Both the position numbers and the translations under genes were made by a program. The notes under the pieces are model-generated. The model had not been told where the DNA came from. It saw only the letters and a list, made by a program, of their open reading frames with translations, and did not search any database. 64,000 bases of DNA from Roridomyces roridus (lineage: Eukaryota > Basidiomycota > Agaricomycetes > Agaricales > Mycenaceae), in NCBI GenBank assembly GCA_029378245.1, contig JARKIF010000006.1, positions 434,001-498,000 on the forward strand, in the 5' to 3' direction. Positions 21,461 through 34,004 of the stretch are shown piece by piece (within the stretch, counting starts at the first letter, position 1; the number at the start of each line of letters is the position of its first letter).

Positions 21461-24400
21461 TCAATATCCCCCAGCCCGCACAGCGTGAGTCAAACGATCT
21501 ATCTCCTCTTTGGACAACCTCCCCTTGTCGGTGTTGATAGTAACACTGCCCTTGGCGCGCGTCCTCAAATCGCAAGCCGATACCCCGAGAATTCCATTCC
21601 CATCAATCTCAAAAGTCACCTCGATCTGTGGGACGCCTCTAGGAGCGTACTGGATTCCGGACAGGTCAAACCTGCCCAGGAAATTGTTGTCTTTGGCACG
21701 CAAGCACTCGCCCTCGTATACCTCAATGCTGACCGCCGTTTGGTAGTCATTGACTGTCGTGTAAACGCCACTGCGCTTAGCTGGGATGCTGGTATTGTGG
21801 GGAATCAGGATGGCTAGGTGACCATGGGGTGCTACCTCCATACCGAGCGAAAGCGAGCTGATTTCGCGGAGGGCAAGGCCTGCATTGGGACTGTAGTCCA
21901 CGCCCAGGTCGTCGCCCACCGGAGTCCCAAAAACGCTGCTCGCATCAACCGACCCAGATAGGATCGCAGCGTCCACAGCAGATCCACAAGCAACAGCCTC
22001 ATCAGGGTCGACACCATCAAAATTCAACTTCCTGCCGTCGAAGAACTGAGACACCAGCGTTCTGATGTACGGGATGCGCGTCGAGCCACCGACGAGGACG
22101 ACTTCGTGCACGTCGGACTTGCGCATGTTGGAGTCCCGCAGAAGTTTGTCTATGGGCTGGAGGATCCGATAGAAGAGATCCGCGCAGAGTTCTTCGAAGC
22201 GTGCCCGGGTGATGGAAGAATGCAAGTCGAATCTGTCGGAGAGGCCGTCGATGTCTATGACCGTTTGCGGTTCGGTAGACAGCTCGCGCTTCACTCGCTC
22301 ACACTCCGTGCGGAGACGCCTCATGGCGGACGCATCCGTGGAGACATCTGCATCCGAGTCAATTCCAGTCAAGGAAGATTAGGACAACACACCTTTGTAA
22401 TTGTTGTAATTGATACGCCTGAACTCGGCCGCAAAATGCTGAACCAATCGATCGTCAAAGTCCCTTCCACGCAAATGTGTGTCCCCAGCGGTAGCCTTGA
22501 CCTCAAAGACGCCATTCCGGACGCTCAAAAGAGAAACGTCGAAACTCCCAGCGCCGAGATCCAAAACAAGGACGTTCTGCTCGCCCGCGTCGGCGAGCTT
22601 CTTGTCGAGACCATACGCAAGGGCAGCAGCCGTCGTCTCATTGACGAGGTGTAGCACTGTAAGGCCGGCGATTGTAGCAGCGTCCTTTGTCGCTTGCCGC
22701 TGCGAGTCGTTGAAATGAGCGGGAACAGTGATCACTGCGTCGGTTACGCGTCTGCCTAGATAAGCCTCCGCTATGTCTTTCATCTTGAGCAGAAGGGTGG
22801 AGCAAACTTCCTCCGGGGACTTTACAAACATAGGCGTGAGACATCAAGGAATGTAATAATGCAGAGAGGCGGACGCACCAATTCCTTTTGTTCGCCCGAA
22901 TGATGGATGCGGATATACGGTCTATTGCCCCTCCCTACAACTTCGAAAGGGAGACGGCTAATATCAGCCTGCACTTCCGCGTCATAGAACTTGCGACCAA
23001 TGAGGCGTTTGATATCGAATACTCTGTCGCAGTTTCATAAGAAGGAACTTTGCAAGAAGAAAAAGGATCACATACGTATTAGCTGGGTCCGCCCCGCCCT
23101 GGTCCATCGCAGCCTCACCGACGAAGCGCCCGTGATCCGAGAACGAGACTATAGCAGGCGTCGTCCGGCTACCCTGATCGTTTGCAATAATCTTGAATTG
23201 ATCGCCTTGCCAAACCCCAACACGGCTGTGGAGTTGAAACTCATCAGGCCAAAGGTTGGCGAGATAAGAGCGCATGTCCATACCAATAAGCAGTCCCCAA
23301 ATCAATCCCTATAGCCTCCGCTGGAATGTCCTCATACACAGTCGGCTCTGATCCCGATACCGAGTCGGAGACCCGACGTTGATTTGGGCCGCTGCGGGAA
23401 GGGGCTCTTTGCTCTCGCTCCTGGTACTCTTGGGGTGCGGGTCCTGCGCAGGGTGCCTCTTCAATCGTCTCTAGCGCCTCGTGTCCCAGCTCCGAGGCCG
23501 AGGACTCTGACCCACGCAGAGACGGCGCCTGTTTCATCAACGTACATTTCGGGGACGTAACAGCAACGCATACTTACCTGCTCTTCCCGTGGAGTGCAGT
23601 CCGCGTCTTCATTCCAGCTCGATTCGGATGCCACTTCGAGCCTCTGCGGTGATACCGAGCTTTAGATATCGCGTCGGCTCCAGGCGATCAACGTACCTCA
23701 TCCACAGAGTGGGCGGAACAAGGAGTGGAATTGGGACTCTTGCAAACAGAAGCCGTTTCCATTTGCTCGCCACAATCCGACCCACGCGAAAACGCCTGTT
23801 TCGAAGAACGATGAGCAGGCATTTCGAAGACGTAACAACAACGCATACCTCATAGCACGCCTGTTCTTCGCGTGGAACGCAATCCGCGTTGGGGCCAGCA
23901 TAGGATTCCGCATCATCTAACCCCGGAGATTCGGAAATTGGATGCTCCTGTAATATCGGAAGTAGGCTTGAATGAATACTCCAAGTGAGCTCCACATACC
24001 TCCTCTTCCATAAACGGTGGGCAGGAAGGGCCAACGGAGCGCGTTTCCAACTCCTCGCACTGGTGCCCTTGGGCAGAGGGCGAGTTAGACCCGCATATAG
24101 ATGCCTGCAGATATCGTGGTTTCCATCCTGAAGGAGCAGCCGCGGCGTACCTTGTGCAGATATTCTTCATGCTCGGGGTATATGGTGCCGGTTTCCGATT
24201 CTTCGTGATGTCCCAACTCACGTGGTGTCGCCTGGTTCACAGCAAGTACGATAAGTGTTCACACATTTTGGTGTAATAATGAGATTGGTACAGTACCTTG
24301 GAGAACGAACGCGCCGCTTCTTGATGTAAGATGGGTACAGCAGGGACACATTCCGTCTTGGGATTCAAATGATCGGAGCCAAGAACAGAACGCCGAGAAC

Positions 24401-25232
24401 TCCCATTCTGAAACAAGGATCAGATATCTCGTTGAAGTGGGACTTGACTTGCACGTACTTCATTCGGAGATGGACATCCTGCAATGGAAGGAGCGCACTC
24501 AAAGTCCAGGCGATGATTGGCTGTGTCAATGGGCGGTTCAAGCCCAGGCGAGTCGTACGCAGACTCGCGAAGATGGAGAGACGTCTGTGTAGGAACAGCG
24601 ACATCAGTCTACAGGCTGAAGGAAGTCAATGTGTAGCTCACCTCATGCGCGTTGGACTCCACTGCAATGTGTGCTTTCTCCGAATCAAGTTCCTGCCCGA
24701 ATTTAGCACGAGAAAGTATCATCCATACTCTGAGCCTACCTCATCGCGACATTCCGTCCGAACGTCCGTCAAAGTCGAGGCAACCTGCTCCACCAAAGTC
24801 ATCTCAGGAACGACTGCGTCCAATATCTGCAAGGCGAGCTCCGGCTTCACCACAACCCAGAGATTCAGAGGCATAACGCACCTGGGACTCGTCCATAGGA
24901 GTGCATGACATCGGCATCCACTCGTCTGGTAGAGCGAGTGCAGCGAATTCCGGGAGTTCGAGGTGAAACTCGAGTGGGATGGCGTCGTCCTCTTCGGGCC
25001 GACATTCAATCCCTTGGACTTGGGTAACGATAACAGGCTCCTCCGGCAAAGAAGGCTCCCGAGCCCGAGCTTCCTCCAAATTCAAGGTAGGCATGGAGCC
25101 GACGACGGTCGAGTGCGAAGTCAGGGCCTCAGCTTGGAGCACATGCGGATGCGCATCTCGAGCCGGTCTCGAATCGTGAGAGGAAGCAGAATCTCGCTTT
25201 CCTCGACCGCGAAAAAGACAAAAAAGCGGCAT
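21461..25232 (-). CDS. divergent Hsp70-like protein, long N-terminal extension, no lid
   Basis: The ATPase domain starts [19 protein letters not shown] and includes [70 protein letters not shown] and [12 protein letters not shown]. The substrate-binding beta domain ([25 protein letters not shown]) is followed almost at once by the stop ([17 protein letters not shown]). The helical lid and EEVD tail are therefore absent. Relative to canonical Hsp70 (GTTYS, DLGGGTFD, LGGEDFD, NEPTAAA) it reads [19 protein letters not shown] and NETTAAA. The last change removes the allosteric proline. An acidic, low-complexity N-terminal part from the ATG at 25232 ([15 protein letters not shown]) is joined through many small exons and was modelled with phase-compatible introns. 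Whether it belongs to the same transcript is likely but not proven. Chaperone activity is doubtful; a signalling or regulatory role is possible. Confidence 0.75.
23500..23920 (-). repeat. tandem exon-intron duplication in the Hsp70-like gene
   Basis: Two units spaced about 270 bp apart share the end of one exon (ADCVPREEQ and ADCTPREEQ), an intron (23796-23848 and 23529-23577) with similar internal sequence (TATGCGTTGTTGTTACGTC against TATGCGTTGCTGTTACGTC), and the start of the next exon (AFSRGSD against APSLRGSE). The gene has thus grown its N-terminal extension by duplicating an exon-intron-exon unit. Confidence 0.75.
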
Positions 25233-26394
25233 CGTTGGTCTTCGTTTGGCGTGGATGGCAATGTGGATGGAGAAGAGGAGAGGAGCGGCGCTGGATGGTG
25301 CACCAAAGCCGGATCACAGCAGCGTGGGCTTTACACGTAAGGAGGTGACGGTGTCGGCACATGGGAGGAGAGTAAAGAAGTGGCCCGGCGCTTGTTTTTC
25401 TGCATGATCGAGCCCTCGTCAGCTGCGTTAACCCGGAAGAGAACTTCGAAGAAAAAATACTTGCATACGTGCCACATGGGAGTTAGGAGCAAGTCGTATC
25501 TGATTGATGGACAATTTCTGGCCAAATACACAGCTTTTCGGAGCGGCATCATTGCCGTCAATACTCATCACTGTTAAATCACTGCCAAATCACTGCTGTC
25601 TCTCTGGACTCTCGCTCCCATGGCCAGCAACGCTCGTGCCACGGATCCCCACCTCGCCACTCAAGCCCCCCTTTGTGTTTACGTCCGCCTCTTCACTCAT
25701 GCACATGCCCCGCCTAGCGCCGCTCAGGGTCGCTGGCACCGCCACGCAGGCGCGGAGCCTTGTCGGTCCGACCTTTCCGGCTCACCGAGGAGGGACGGCC
25801 TTCCAAATTTCCGGTAATTCTGTCTCCGTCCGGACGCTAATAGGTATGTCCTACTTACATGCGTCTGTTTCGGCACCGCAGTTCGAGGAGACTATTTCGG
25901 CCATCCACCGGTGACCACGGAAATGCCAGAATCCATACGATTCGCGATTATCGAACGCCACCAATTGCTAGTGACGGACACTTCTGAGAAGCACAAATTT
26001 TTCAAAGGGGAATCCATGGAATCCCGAAATGCGCAGCGATGCCAGTTCGATTCTCCAAGATTGCATCCCGACTCGCACTAGCTCCCACATAATCTTTTGG
26101 CCAAGAGTAAGCATTCGTCCTCAATCTTCCGCACAAGAAAATTGAAGAAATTCCGGCGCGCAGCCCACGCGCAGCCCACGCGCAGCAGATCTCGCAGTCC
26201 GCAGTGATGATTGATCTACCGGGTCCCCGATAAAAATAGAAATAGACTGTGGTTATCCCATCACGCCGACGGTGATCTGCTTGTCCGTCGGAAATATTTG
26301 CATTGCCACCCTTCATCCACTGCGCCGCCAAAGCCCTATAAGGCCTCGACGTCTTGCAGACGTCTCACACATCCTTCGCCTATCCGAGTCCCCC
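25233..26394. other. divergent promoter region
   Basis: This lies between the 5' ends of the minus-strand Hsp70-like gene and the plus-strand 7-TM gene. No coding gene is supported. There is a direct repeat of CAGCCCACGCG near 26160-26182. Confidence 0.5.
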
Positions 26395-27414
26395 ATGTCC
26401 TCCATCGACTACGCCACCTTGTTTGGTTATCACTCCGTCGCCGCCGCCGCCGTCTTTGCAGTAGTCTACTGTGTGATGGGGGCGTGGTACGTCAGGCAAT
26501 CTCTGAAAAATACGACACGAGTGTACATCGTGCTGACTTTATTCTGCGCGAGTGCGTATCTTTGCCCTCCCTTCTTCATCTTGGGACTGGACTGACTCTT
26601 GCACTTGTCCTTTAGTACGCATAACAGCATTCATCATCCGAGCCATCGAATCAAATTCCGTCACGGAGGGCTCGAATTTGAATCTATTCATCGGCGACCA
26701 AGTGCTGTTCGGTGTCGGATTCTTCGCACTCCTCTTCTCGGCCTTCACACTCGTGCTCGACCGGTGCGTCCCCAAATCAATTGAAGTTCAACACTCATAT
26801 ACATCTCGGACCACAGAAACATCCTGGCAGGCGGACCTGGCGCTGATGGCACCACCCTCAATCTCCTTCGTAACAGCCGCGTATTCCGCCTCCTCCTCCT
26901 CCTCGGCGTCATACTCAGCATCGTCGGTACCACCGACATCACGAGCTCCAACCCCAACACCGTCTCTACGGGGGAGAGTCTCCACAAAGCATCCACAGCC
27001 ATCTTCCTCGTCCTCACCTTGGTGCAACTCGCCCAGACAATATACTTCTTCCAAGATACCCCCAGTGAGTAGTCACTTTTTGAACCAATTCTGCTGCAGA
27101 AACTCACCCACCTTGCAGTCAACGCGTCGAACGAAGGAAATCGCTGGGGCTCCCGCCACGCCAACGTCCTCCTCCTCGGCATCAGCCTCATGATGCTCCT
27201 CCGTGAGGGCTTCCTCACCGCCACGATTAACGACAGTACGCGCCAAAATAACGAGCATTTATGGTACCCGCTCGTTGCGGTGCCCGAATTTCTTGCGGTG
27301 GTGTGTTATTCTGTGTCGGGGCTAGTGCCTACGAGGAGGGCAATTAAGGAGATGGAGTCTCAGAAGCCTGGGCGTGGGCAGGAGCAGTATGGGATGATGG
27401 GTTCGAGAGTTTGA
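26395..27414 (+). CDS. fungal 7-TM protein (DUF7702-like)
   Basis: Four exons encode a protein of about 290 residues with seven hydrophobic helices. It starts MSSIDYATLFGYHSVAAAAV and includes RVYIVLTLFCAIRITAFIIR, GDQVLFGVGFFALLFSAFTL, RVFRLLLLLGVILSIVGTTD, ASTAIFLVLTLVQLAQTIYF, ANVLLLGISLMMLLREGFL and LVAVPEFLAVVCYSVSGLVP. Introns start at the donors in GCGA-gtgcgt, GACCG-gtgcgt and CCCA-gtgagt and all are GT-AG. The layout, with an RITAFIIRA motif in TM3 and an EFLAVVCY motif in TM7, matches the fungal DUF7702 family as I know it. The molecular function is unknown. Confidence 0.8.
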
Positions 27415-29423
27415 GTTGTGGTTGGGAATAGGGCCGGGTGGCTGGGTGTGGTACGATTGAGCAAGGGGCGCGCGATGATGATTTCGTGTAGTTCGCAGGG
27501 ACAGATACCAGCGGAGATTAAAAGCACATCAGATCGTGTTCGTTGAAACTTGAGTACGTTCGCACTCCTGACTTTCCGCCTCACACGTGCCGCTCGATAT
27601 GGTAATTTGATGGGGGCAGTGCGAGGCGGTGCTCTCGGCCAACTCTCGGCCATCCTTTCGGCCGTCAATGGTCTGTTTGTCGCACACAAACACCCTGTCA
27701 GTCGTTCTCACCGCCATCCTCCCTCGATGCTGCCCGCTCATCGCTACCCCGCCCGGCGCCGCCCGTCGCAACCGCTCGCTTTCGCCATACCCTATCAGCT
27801 TCGCGTCATGTCCTCTTCCTCGCACACTCGACGCCAACTTTCGTTCCACCTGCCCCTTGGGCTTTCACCAAGGGCCGTATTGCGCCCACGCCCGTCGTAT
27901 GGCGCTCATAACCCGTTTGCAACACACGCCGGCCCCCACATCTCTCGCACACCCACACCATGACGCTACACCCGCCCACGAGCTCTTGACTGGACCGTGC
28001 GCCACCACTCGCCTGCACGCCCGCCCAATCGCTCGTCACACCTCGCTGAATTGCTCCCCCGCGGATTTCGTCACACATCTTCATCCTGTCCATTCCTACT
28101 CGCACTGGGGTTGTCAAACCGCCTGGAATCCAGGTACCCACAACCTGACTTCCCACATTCAGCATCCTTTGACCTGAAATGAGTTTCAGGTACTTGAGAT
28201 TCCAGGTAATTTTTTCAGGCACATCTCAGGGCTGAATGGACATCCTGAAATTCACCAGGTTTGAACATGAGATTCTCCGCGCAATTCCGAGTCTTAAAAA
28301 TTTATTTTTAAGCTCGGTCTTATCGGCCCGCTTTCCGCCAAAGTGGGGTCCAATTTTTGATCGATGACGTCTTTGACTAGTCATTTGTGCTTAGTGACAA
28401 ATACGGATATCTCCCGGTTTGCTCCCGGTCTTAACGATCTCCACCGACGGGGGCAGCGGAACGGCAACTGGCCACGGAATTCTTTTTGACAGCCGCTGAC
28501 AGCGGCCGCGCGCCTCTTGCTTCACACCACACAGAAGTAGTTGAACATCTCCGTACCACTTAATATCCATTTCTGTTGACTCTCCCCAGACTCCAGGCAT
28601 TCAAGTTGAACTCTTGCACTTTCCCTTTCTAATCTCGAGACTGTACCACTTCAAAATTCCCAGCCTTGCCGTGTCCCAACCTGAACCTGAGTACTTACTA
28701 CTGTCCTTATGGTGAATTTGCTTGAATACAATCTACTGATTATTGATCTCCCCTCCAGAGCCTCCTCTCAGCCTTTGTCTCGGTGTCCTTGTCACTTGAA
28801 ATGGATTATTGCACTAGTAAGTCCCTCGTCGGAATCTATTGTTCTTGCTGCTATACAAATTCAATACCTTGGGCCTTCCCTTCCTGTCTCCACACCCCCA
28901 GACTCGGATTGCCATGTGCTAGCAATGGCCCATAAAAGCAGGTTTAACTAGTACTAGGCTACACCGGCGCGACAACAAATAGATCGTACCAGTCACCGTC
29001 GCTAGTGGAGTGCCGAGAGCTGGAGTGATACGACAGACCGAGGTAGCGTTGAGCGTTCGTATCAGGCTCATTGCTCAAGTTGGGCCGGACGGTGCGCACT
29101 TCTCCGATGCCGGCAGTGTGGAGCACCATGATGTAAGACTTACATCATCATTTCTTTCTTCTTTCCGTCCATCCCACTTGCCTCTCTCCCCTTGCTGCCT
29201 CTCCACCGCCAAGGTGGCCTACGGTGTCGTCTTCTGTGCAGCATGGACTCGTCCGATCGCCATCCCGACCCCCGGACTACAAGGAGCAAGCTGTGCGTGC
29301 CGGCACGCTCCATCGACTCCATTGATTACTAGCAGCTCCCCAGAGAATATAAAGCCTGAGCGTTAGAGATGCAAGACACCCCCCACCCACACCCGCAGCT
29401 CTCCTTCTAACCGCGCGAACACC
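27415..29423. other. intergenic, no supported gene
   Basis: Open frames exist on both strands between 27550 and 28220, but they show no conserved motif, no splice logic and mutually shadow each other. Around 28170-28260 there are short inverted CCTGAAA/TTTCAGG and CCTGGAAT/ATTCCAGG repeats. The sequence near 28310 is AT-rich. Confidence 0.4.
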
Positions 29424-30025
29424 ATGTCGGAAGAACCAGGGTCTCGCACGTATCCCAGGTGCGTCCCCGGACATTGTCCCACTACCCAACATTCACCTCC
29501 TCCCAGCTCAGTGGAAAGTCAAGCTCGGCTTCATGTGCTTCGGACACTGAGACGAATCTGCCGGGAGGGTGAGATTCTCACGCCGTCGGAGCCAATTTGC
29601 GGGATGTCGCTTGCAGTTGGGCGGCGCAGACGACTCTTGGGTGTGTGATGTGCCGTGTTTCATTTCACCGGACTGAAGGTTTTGGCAGGTCGCTGTCGCT
29701 GTCGCCACGGTCGCCGTCATCGTCGTCGTCGCCGGTGGATGTGGAGTTCCGCGCGCACATTGTCCCAAGCATTGTCCTGTCCCTGCGGCATATATCACGG
29801 TGCGCAAAACCATGGTTCTCTCTTCACGGCAGATCTGCTCATCCACATCGCCTCCGACTCGTCGCACGTCGCTCCACTCTCCGCCACTGGCTCCTGCATC
29901 CAAGTGCCACATCCTCGCTACAAGTGTACGACGCTGGTATACGGGCCATGACCGATAGGGGAAGGGGGCAGAGTTGTGCGGAATTTGAGGAGTTTGTCGA
30001 CCAAGTACGCGCCACCCAGCGGTAG
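29424..30025 (+). CDS. hypothetical protein (about 150 aa)
   Basis: From ATG 29424 (MSEEPGSRTYP) four exons can be joined with GT-AG introns in compatible phase through SSVESQARLHVLRTLRRICRE, LGGADDSW and a Ser-rich stretch, then DVEFRAHIVPSIVLSL, to FEEFVDQVRATQR and a stop at 30023-30025. I recognise no domain. The model rests only on splice signals and an unbroken frame, so it could be spurious. Confidence 0.35.
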
Positions 30026-30684
30026 AAAATGATGTGCTTTCAATGTAAATTGTTTGAGAATTCAGTATCTTTCTGGGTGATATTCATGGGTGTCGATACT
30101 TGACTATGTGGTGTATTCAGCTTGATGTAGGCGGGAAGTCAGGTCAAAGCCTCGGGATGATCAAAGCTCGATCAGAGAGCAAGCAGTCGAGCCGTGTGCG
30201 GCAACATGGCGGTGTGGTGTTTGGCTGACAAACACGACGAATCAGTGATGTGGCTGTGCTGTGCTCGCTACTTGCTCTGGACGGCGACGACCCCGCAAAC
30301 GGGGGCGGTGAGGAAACATTCCGTGGTCTGCTTCGCGTATCCAGAACTTCTCGCACCTTACGCTCTCTGATTTTACCCCCCGCTGGCGACTGTACCTAGA
30401 GAAACGCTTGCTAAGTGCTTCACACTCGCAGCGAGTGACTCACCCCGACGTTCCGCCCGGATCGGCATTTCAGCGAATTTGTACGCGCATACCGTTGGAA
30501 ACCTCCACGAGGCCGCTTTCCACGAAAAGAAAAAAAGAGCTGGTTCCAGCGGTAAATGGCATGCGGCATTATGTACTTGGACACGACAAGACCGGTGGCG
30601 ACGGCGGAGTCAGATAAGCTCGATGTGCTGGCAATGGTCCCAGCTTGTCCTTTTCCTCCATCTTGCGCGACGGACCTCTGCAGG
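30026..30684. other. intergenic upstream of MYND gene
   Basis: I see nothing distinct here. An in-frame upstream ATG for the MYND gene occurs at 30556, but the conserved start is at 30685. Confidence 0.45.
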
Positions 30685-32691
30685 ATGCACCCCGATCTCC
30701 AGCTGCGCGCTTTGGACCGGCTTCCCCTATCCATTCGGGTGAGAACGGGTCGTCTCTTCGTGCCTCAGAGTCCTGACTACAAACAGCGGATCGCTACCGA
30801 GGCAGCGAAACCTACTCGCACCTTCGATCAAGTCAATCGCGCCAGGAGCGCCATGGACAACCCCGCATTGACCGAATCTCAACGGCTCGCCTCTCTCTCC
30901 CTCTGGTTCCTCATTCTCGACCCAGCACGGATTCCCACCCCCGAGGTCCTTGAAACGCTGGATCCGAATGACGGTCGCGCTGCCGTGGATATCTCGTGCG
31001 CCGCCATCGCTCTTCATTGGGTATTCAAGACGAGATGCACCGGGAGCGTAGGAGTGTATTTATGGTCCCATTTTTGGCCGTGGGTCTACTTCATCCACAC
31101 CCATTGGGAGTTTCTCGAGGGAAGGTTCCACGGGCTCAAGGCGCAACAAGATTTCTACCTCAGCTACGGACCGTGCGTTGGCTCGTTTCACGACCACTCG
31201 GAAACGTTCGCGTTAATGTCTTCTACGCCATCATTCTGGTCGACCATCGGGAAGCTCTGGTGGTTCGTCACTTGGGGCGATGTTCCGGGTGGCCGCGCAG
31301 GGATGCTTTATGACATCTTGCGGTTTGTCTTGGACGCTCAGGTCCCTAATCATCCCGAGAGGCTGGACGAAATCGTCGAGGGAGCTGGGGGTTCCGTCGA
31401 CGACATCGGCTCCCTCGTTACGGCCTACATGCGCACCGTGCTCCAAGAACCCTCTCAATACACCATCGGCCACGTCCACTGTCTAATTTCATTGATCTAC
31501 AGAATCAATAGCCAGTGGTCCACCTCATCCGCCCCAGCAAGAGCAACCTATGGCTGTCAGAGTTGCTGGAACGCGGGCTGCTTCGCGTGCTGGTGTTGAT
31601 GGCGATCAAGTGCGGTACCAATGCCCAGTTGAGAGATCATGTGGATTTCTTTCTGGGTCCGGGATTCTCTGGTGCCCTTGTTTATTACCACGCGGTGGTG
31701 GCGTTGCGGACTGCGCTTCCTCTCGTCGAGGACCTGGTGTCCACACCTACTTTCAGGGAGAACAAACGGCTGTCCGAGCAGTGGGATGCTTTCTTGAACT
31801 GTATCGGTGACAATCTGGAGGCTTTGGAGGACTTTGATCAGTCCTTTGTCGCATACAAGGCTTGTGATAACACGGAGGTCTGGTTTTTCGCATCGAATTT
31901 ATACCGGTTACTGAGCGTCAGTTTCAGTGCGGCACTATAAATCACTCCGATTCCGTGGCTGGCCGGTGTTCCGGCTGCCATGCCTTTTACTACTGCTCGC
32001 ACCGTTGTCAGCGTATCGACTGGAAAACCCGACATCGTATGTTTTGTTCCGAGCACAAACAACTTCTCCTCAGTACGTGGTGTTCGATTTATAATCTATC
32101 GACTGACTCGCGTCAGCTGCGAGCTCGTGCTATCTTGAGCACAGGGAACGTCGGTACATCCGCGCTTTGGTTCATCACAGTTATATGAAGCATCGCCGAA
32201 CCATCTGGGCAAAACAGATCAAAGTCCTGGCATCGTGCGACTCCCAGTCGAGATGCGTCTTATTCACCCTCTTCGACTACGAGCCCTCTCCTCCTGTCGT
32301 CGAAGTCTACAAAATCGACCCCACAGCTCCCACGCGCATCGAACTGCCACCCACATCGATATTGCCACCCACATCAATTGACCCGACGGCTCCATTGCCA
32401 ATCGAACCGCCACCCCGCTCGATATTACCAGACAGCGCCGAGTGGAAGGATTTGCTTTCACGTGTGGAAGATAGTGGGTTCATGCAGTTGCACGGAATAC
32501 GTCTTCCTGAATCCGACGGTGGTCATGTTTTCGTTGTGCCCCTGCGAACGAACAGCGCAGCGCTATACGAGGGCTTGGTCAACCTTGCGGAGCGTGTGCG
32601 TGCCCGGGCCAGCGAGTTCACGGAGGAAGAGATGATGGTTGGGGTGGATTTGCTCCTGGCTCAGAATACCGACATTGTCGAGATTCATTGA
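30685..32691 (+). CDS. MYND-type zinc-finger protein, with an apparent frameshift and internal deletion
   Basis: This belongs to an expanded Agaricomycete family with a long helical N-terminal region, a MYND finger and a C-terminal domain. The start MHPDLQLRALDRLPLSIR aligns with MHRDLHIRNLERIPFSIR of the paralog at 62055, and an intron (30739-30786) follows at the same place in both. The finger is intact (CSGCHAFYYCSHRCQRIDW, then H and C), flanked by introns 31878-31921 and 32073-32116. The C-terminal part reads YIRALVHHSYMKHRRTIWAK, VLFTLFDYEPSPP, FMQLHGIRLPE. Near 31500-31520 the frame changes by one base between LIYRINSQ and VVHLIRPSKSNLWLSELL. About 60 residues present in the paralog are missing there. 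Either the gene is damaged or I have missed unusual splicing. Confidence 0.75.
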
Positions 32692-34004
32692 TTTCTTCGA
32701 GTGGTTGTATGGGGTGAAGTGGCAAGATCGAGATAGACAAAATGTGACAACCTGCGTAGTACGAAGAAAAAATGGCTAGCATGAAGCGGCTGTCTCTGAC
32801 GCCAAGTTCGTTCGACTCGAGCTGCGTCCACTTACTCGGGTTCTTCTAATATTCTTTTCATCTCTATTTCAACCACCCTGAGCAATGTTCAAGTCCACGG
32901 TATGTATGTAGTAGGTTCATTTTGAATCCAGATTTTTGACTCGTGTTCCGACTACGAGAGCCCGGTGCGGAGCTCGACCAAGAAGGAGCAATTCAACAAC
33001 TTGGAGGCAAGAGGCCTGATCCTAAGTTATGTAGTGATTAGTGACTGGCATCCCGCAACGGGCATCGGCACTTCTGGCGTTGTCGTCCAGTTCGTGGACC
33101 TTGACGGCCACGGGCAGGCAGAGTGTTGAGACATCGAATATCAGACGAGTGCTGCTTGAATGGGTGTCAGACGTAGGACAGGGTTGTGCTGCGGCCAGGA
33201 TCTCACATGATCTAGCCCTCTCGTTCGACTCGGGATTCAGACATGGAACATGCCGATCTCGGGCTCTTTTAGTAGTTTTACTCATTCTGAAGGTTGGGTA
33301 AATCTTGGCAAACACATATCTAAAGTTCAGCGGAGGGAAATGGAACGCCTGAAGGCATTGCAAGCAACGCAACCCACACAAGTATTGCACAGGACGCGCT
33401 CGTTCGACTCGTGCTCTGTCCACTCACCCGCATCCTTCCTGCTTTTTGTACTTCCCTGTCGATGGGCCGTGCACTTGTCCGCCGAGCCATCTGCCAATGT
33501 ATCTGTATGCATATTCATCTTGAGCTTCATCGGAGGGAGGTTTCGTAGGGGGCGAGATGTGGGAACTTGTGTTTATAAGTTGTGTCGCCCGGGCCGACTT
33601 GAATCTCGGGAGCGGTGGGGACAGAATGATGGAAGTCGACACGGATAGTATTCACCGGTGTGGAACGCGGTAGATAGCGATGAGCAGGGATAACCAAACG
33701 CAAGGCCGACCGACACGCAAGCAGTTTGGGCGATGGGAAGCCAAGTATCAGAGAACACGCCAGGGAATGCCAACGTGAAGAAGAAGTCCAGACGCCGGAG
33801 ACTCGGATTGTGGGACCCAGCCTTGGAACCAGAGGGTGTCGCCGAGGAGGAAGTGGAGTTGGGGGATCATGCCGGTGCTGTTGGCGAGGGTCATGCCGTC
33901 GTCCATGGACTGTTTGGAGTAGTCCGTTAGAAGAAATATCTGGGTGAAGAGTAACTGATGTGACTGCCTGTGACCCGTCGCCCTTGACCTCCTCCTTTGC
34001 TGCG
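32692..34004. other. intergenic with a diverged short repeat
   Basis: No gene is supported. CGTTCGACTCGAGCTGCGTC (about 32808) and CGTTCGACTCGTGCTCTGTC (about 33398), each followed by CACT and a C/T-rich stretch, are diverged copies of one sequence. A third start (CGTTCGACTCGGG) is near 33223. Confidence 0.45.

Noticed and set aside
27550..28222. Overlapping long frames on both strands, one rich in Arg/His/Pro
   Set aside because: No motif, no splice continuation and mutual antisense overlap. Typical of GC-rich random sequence.
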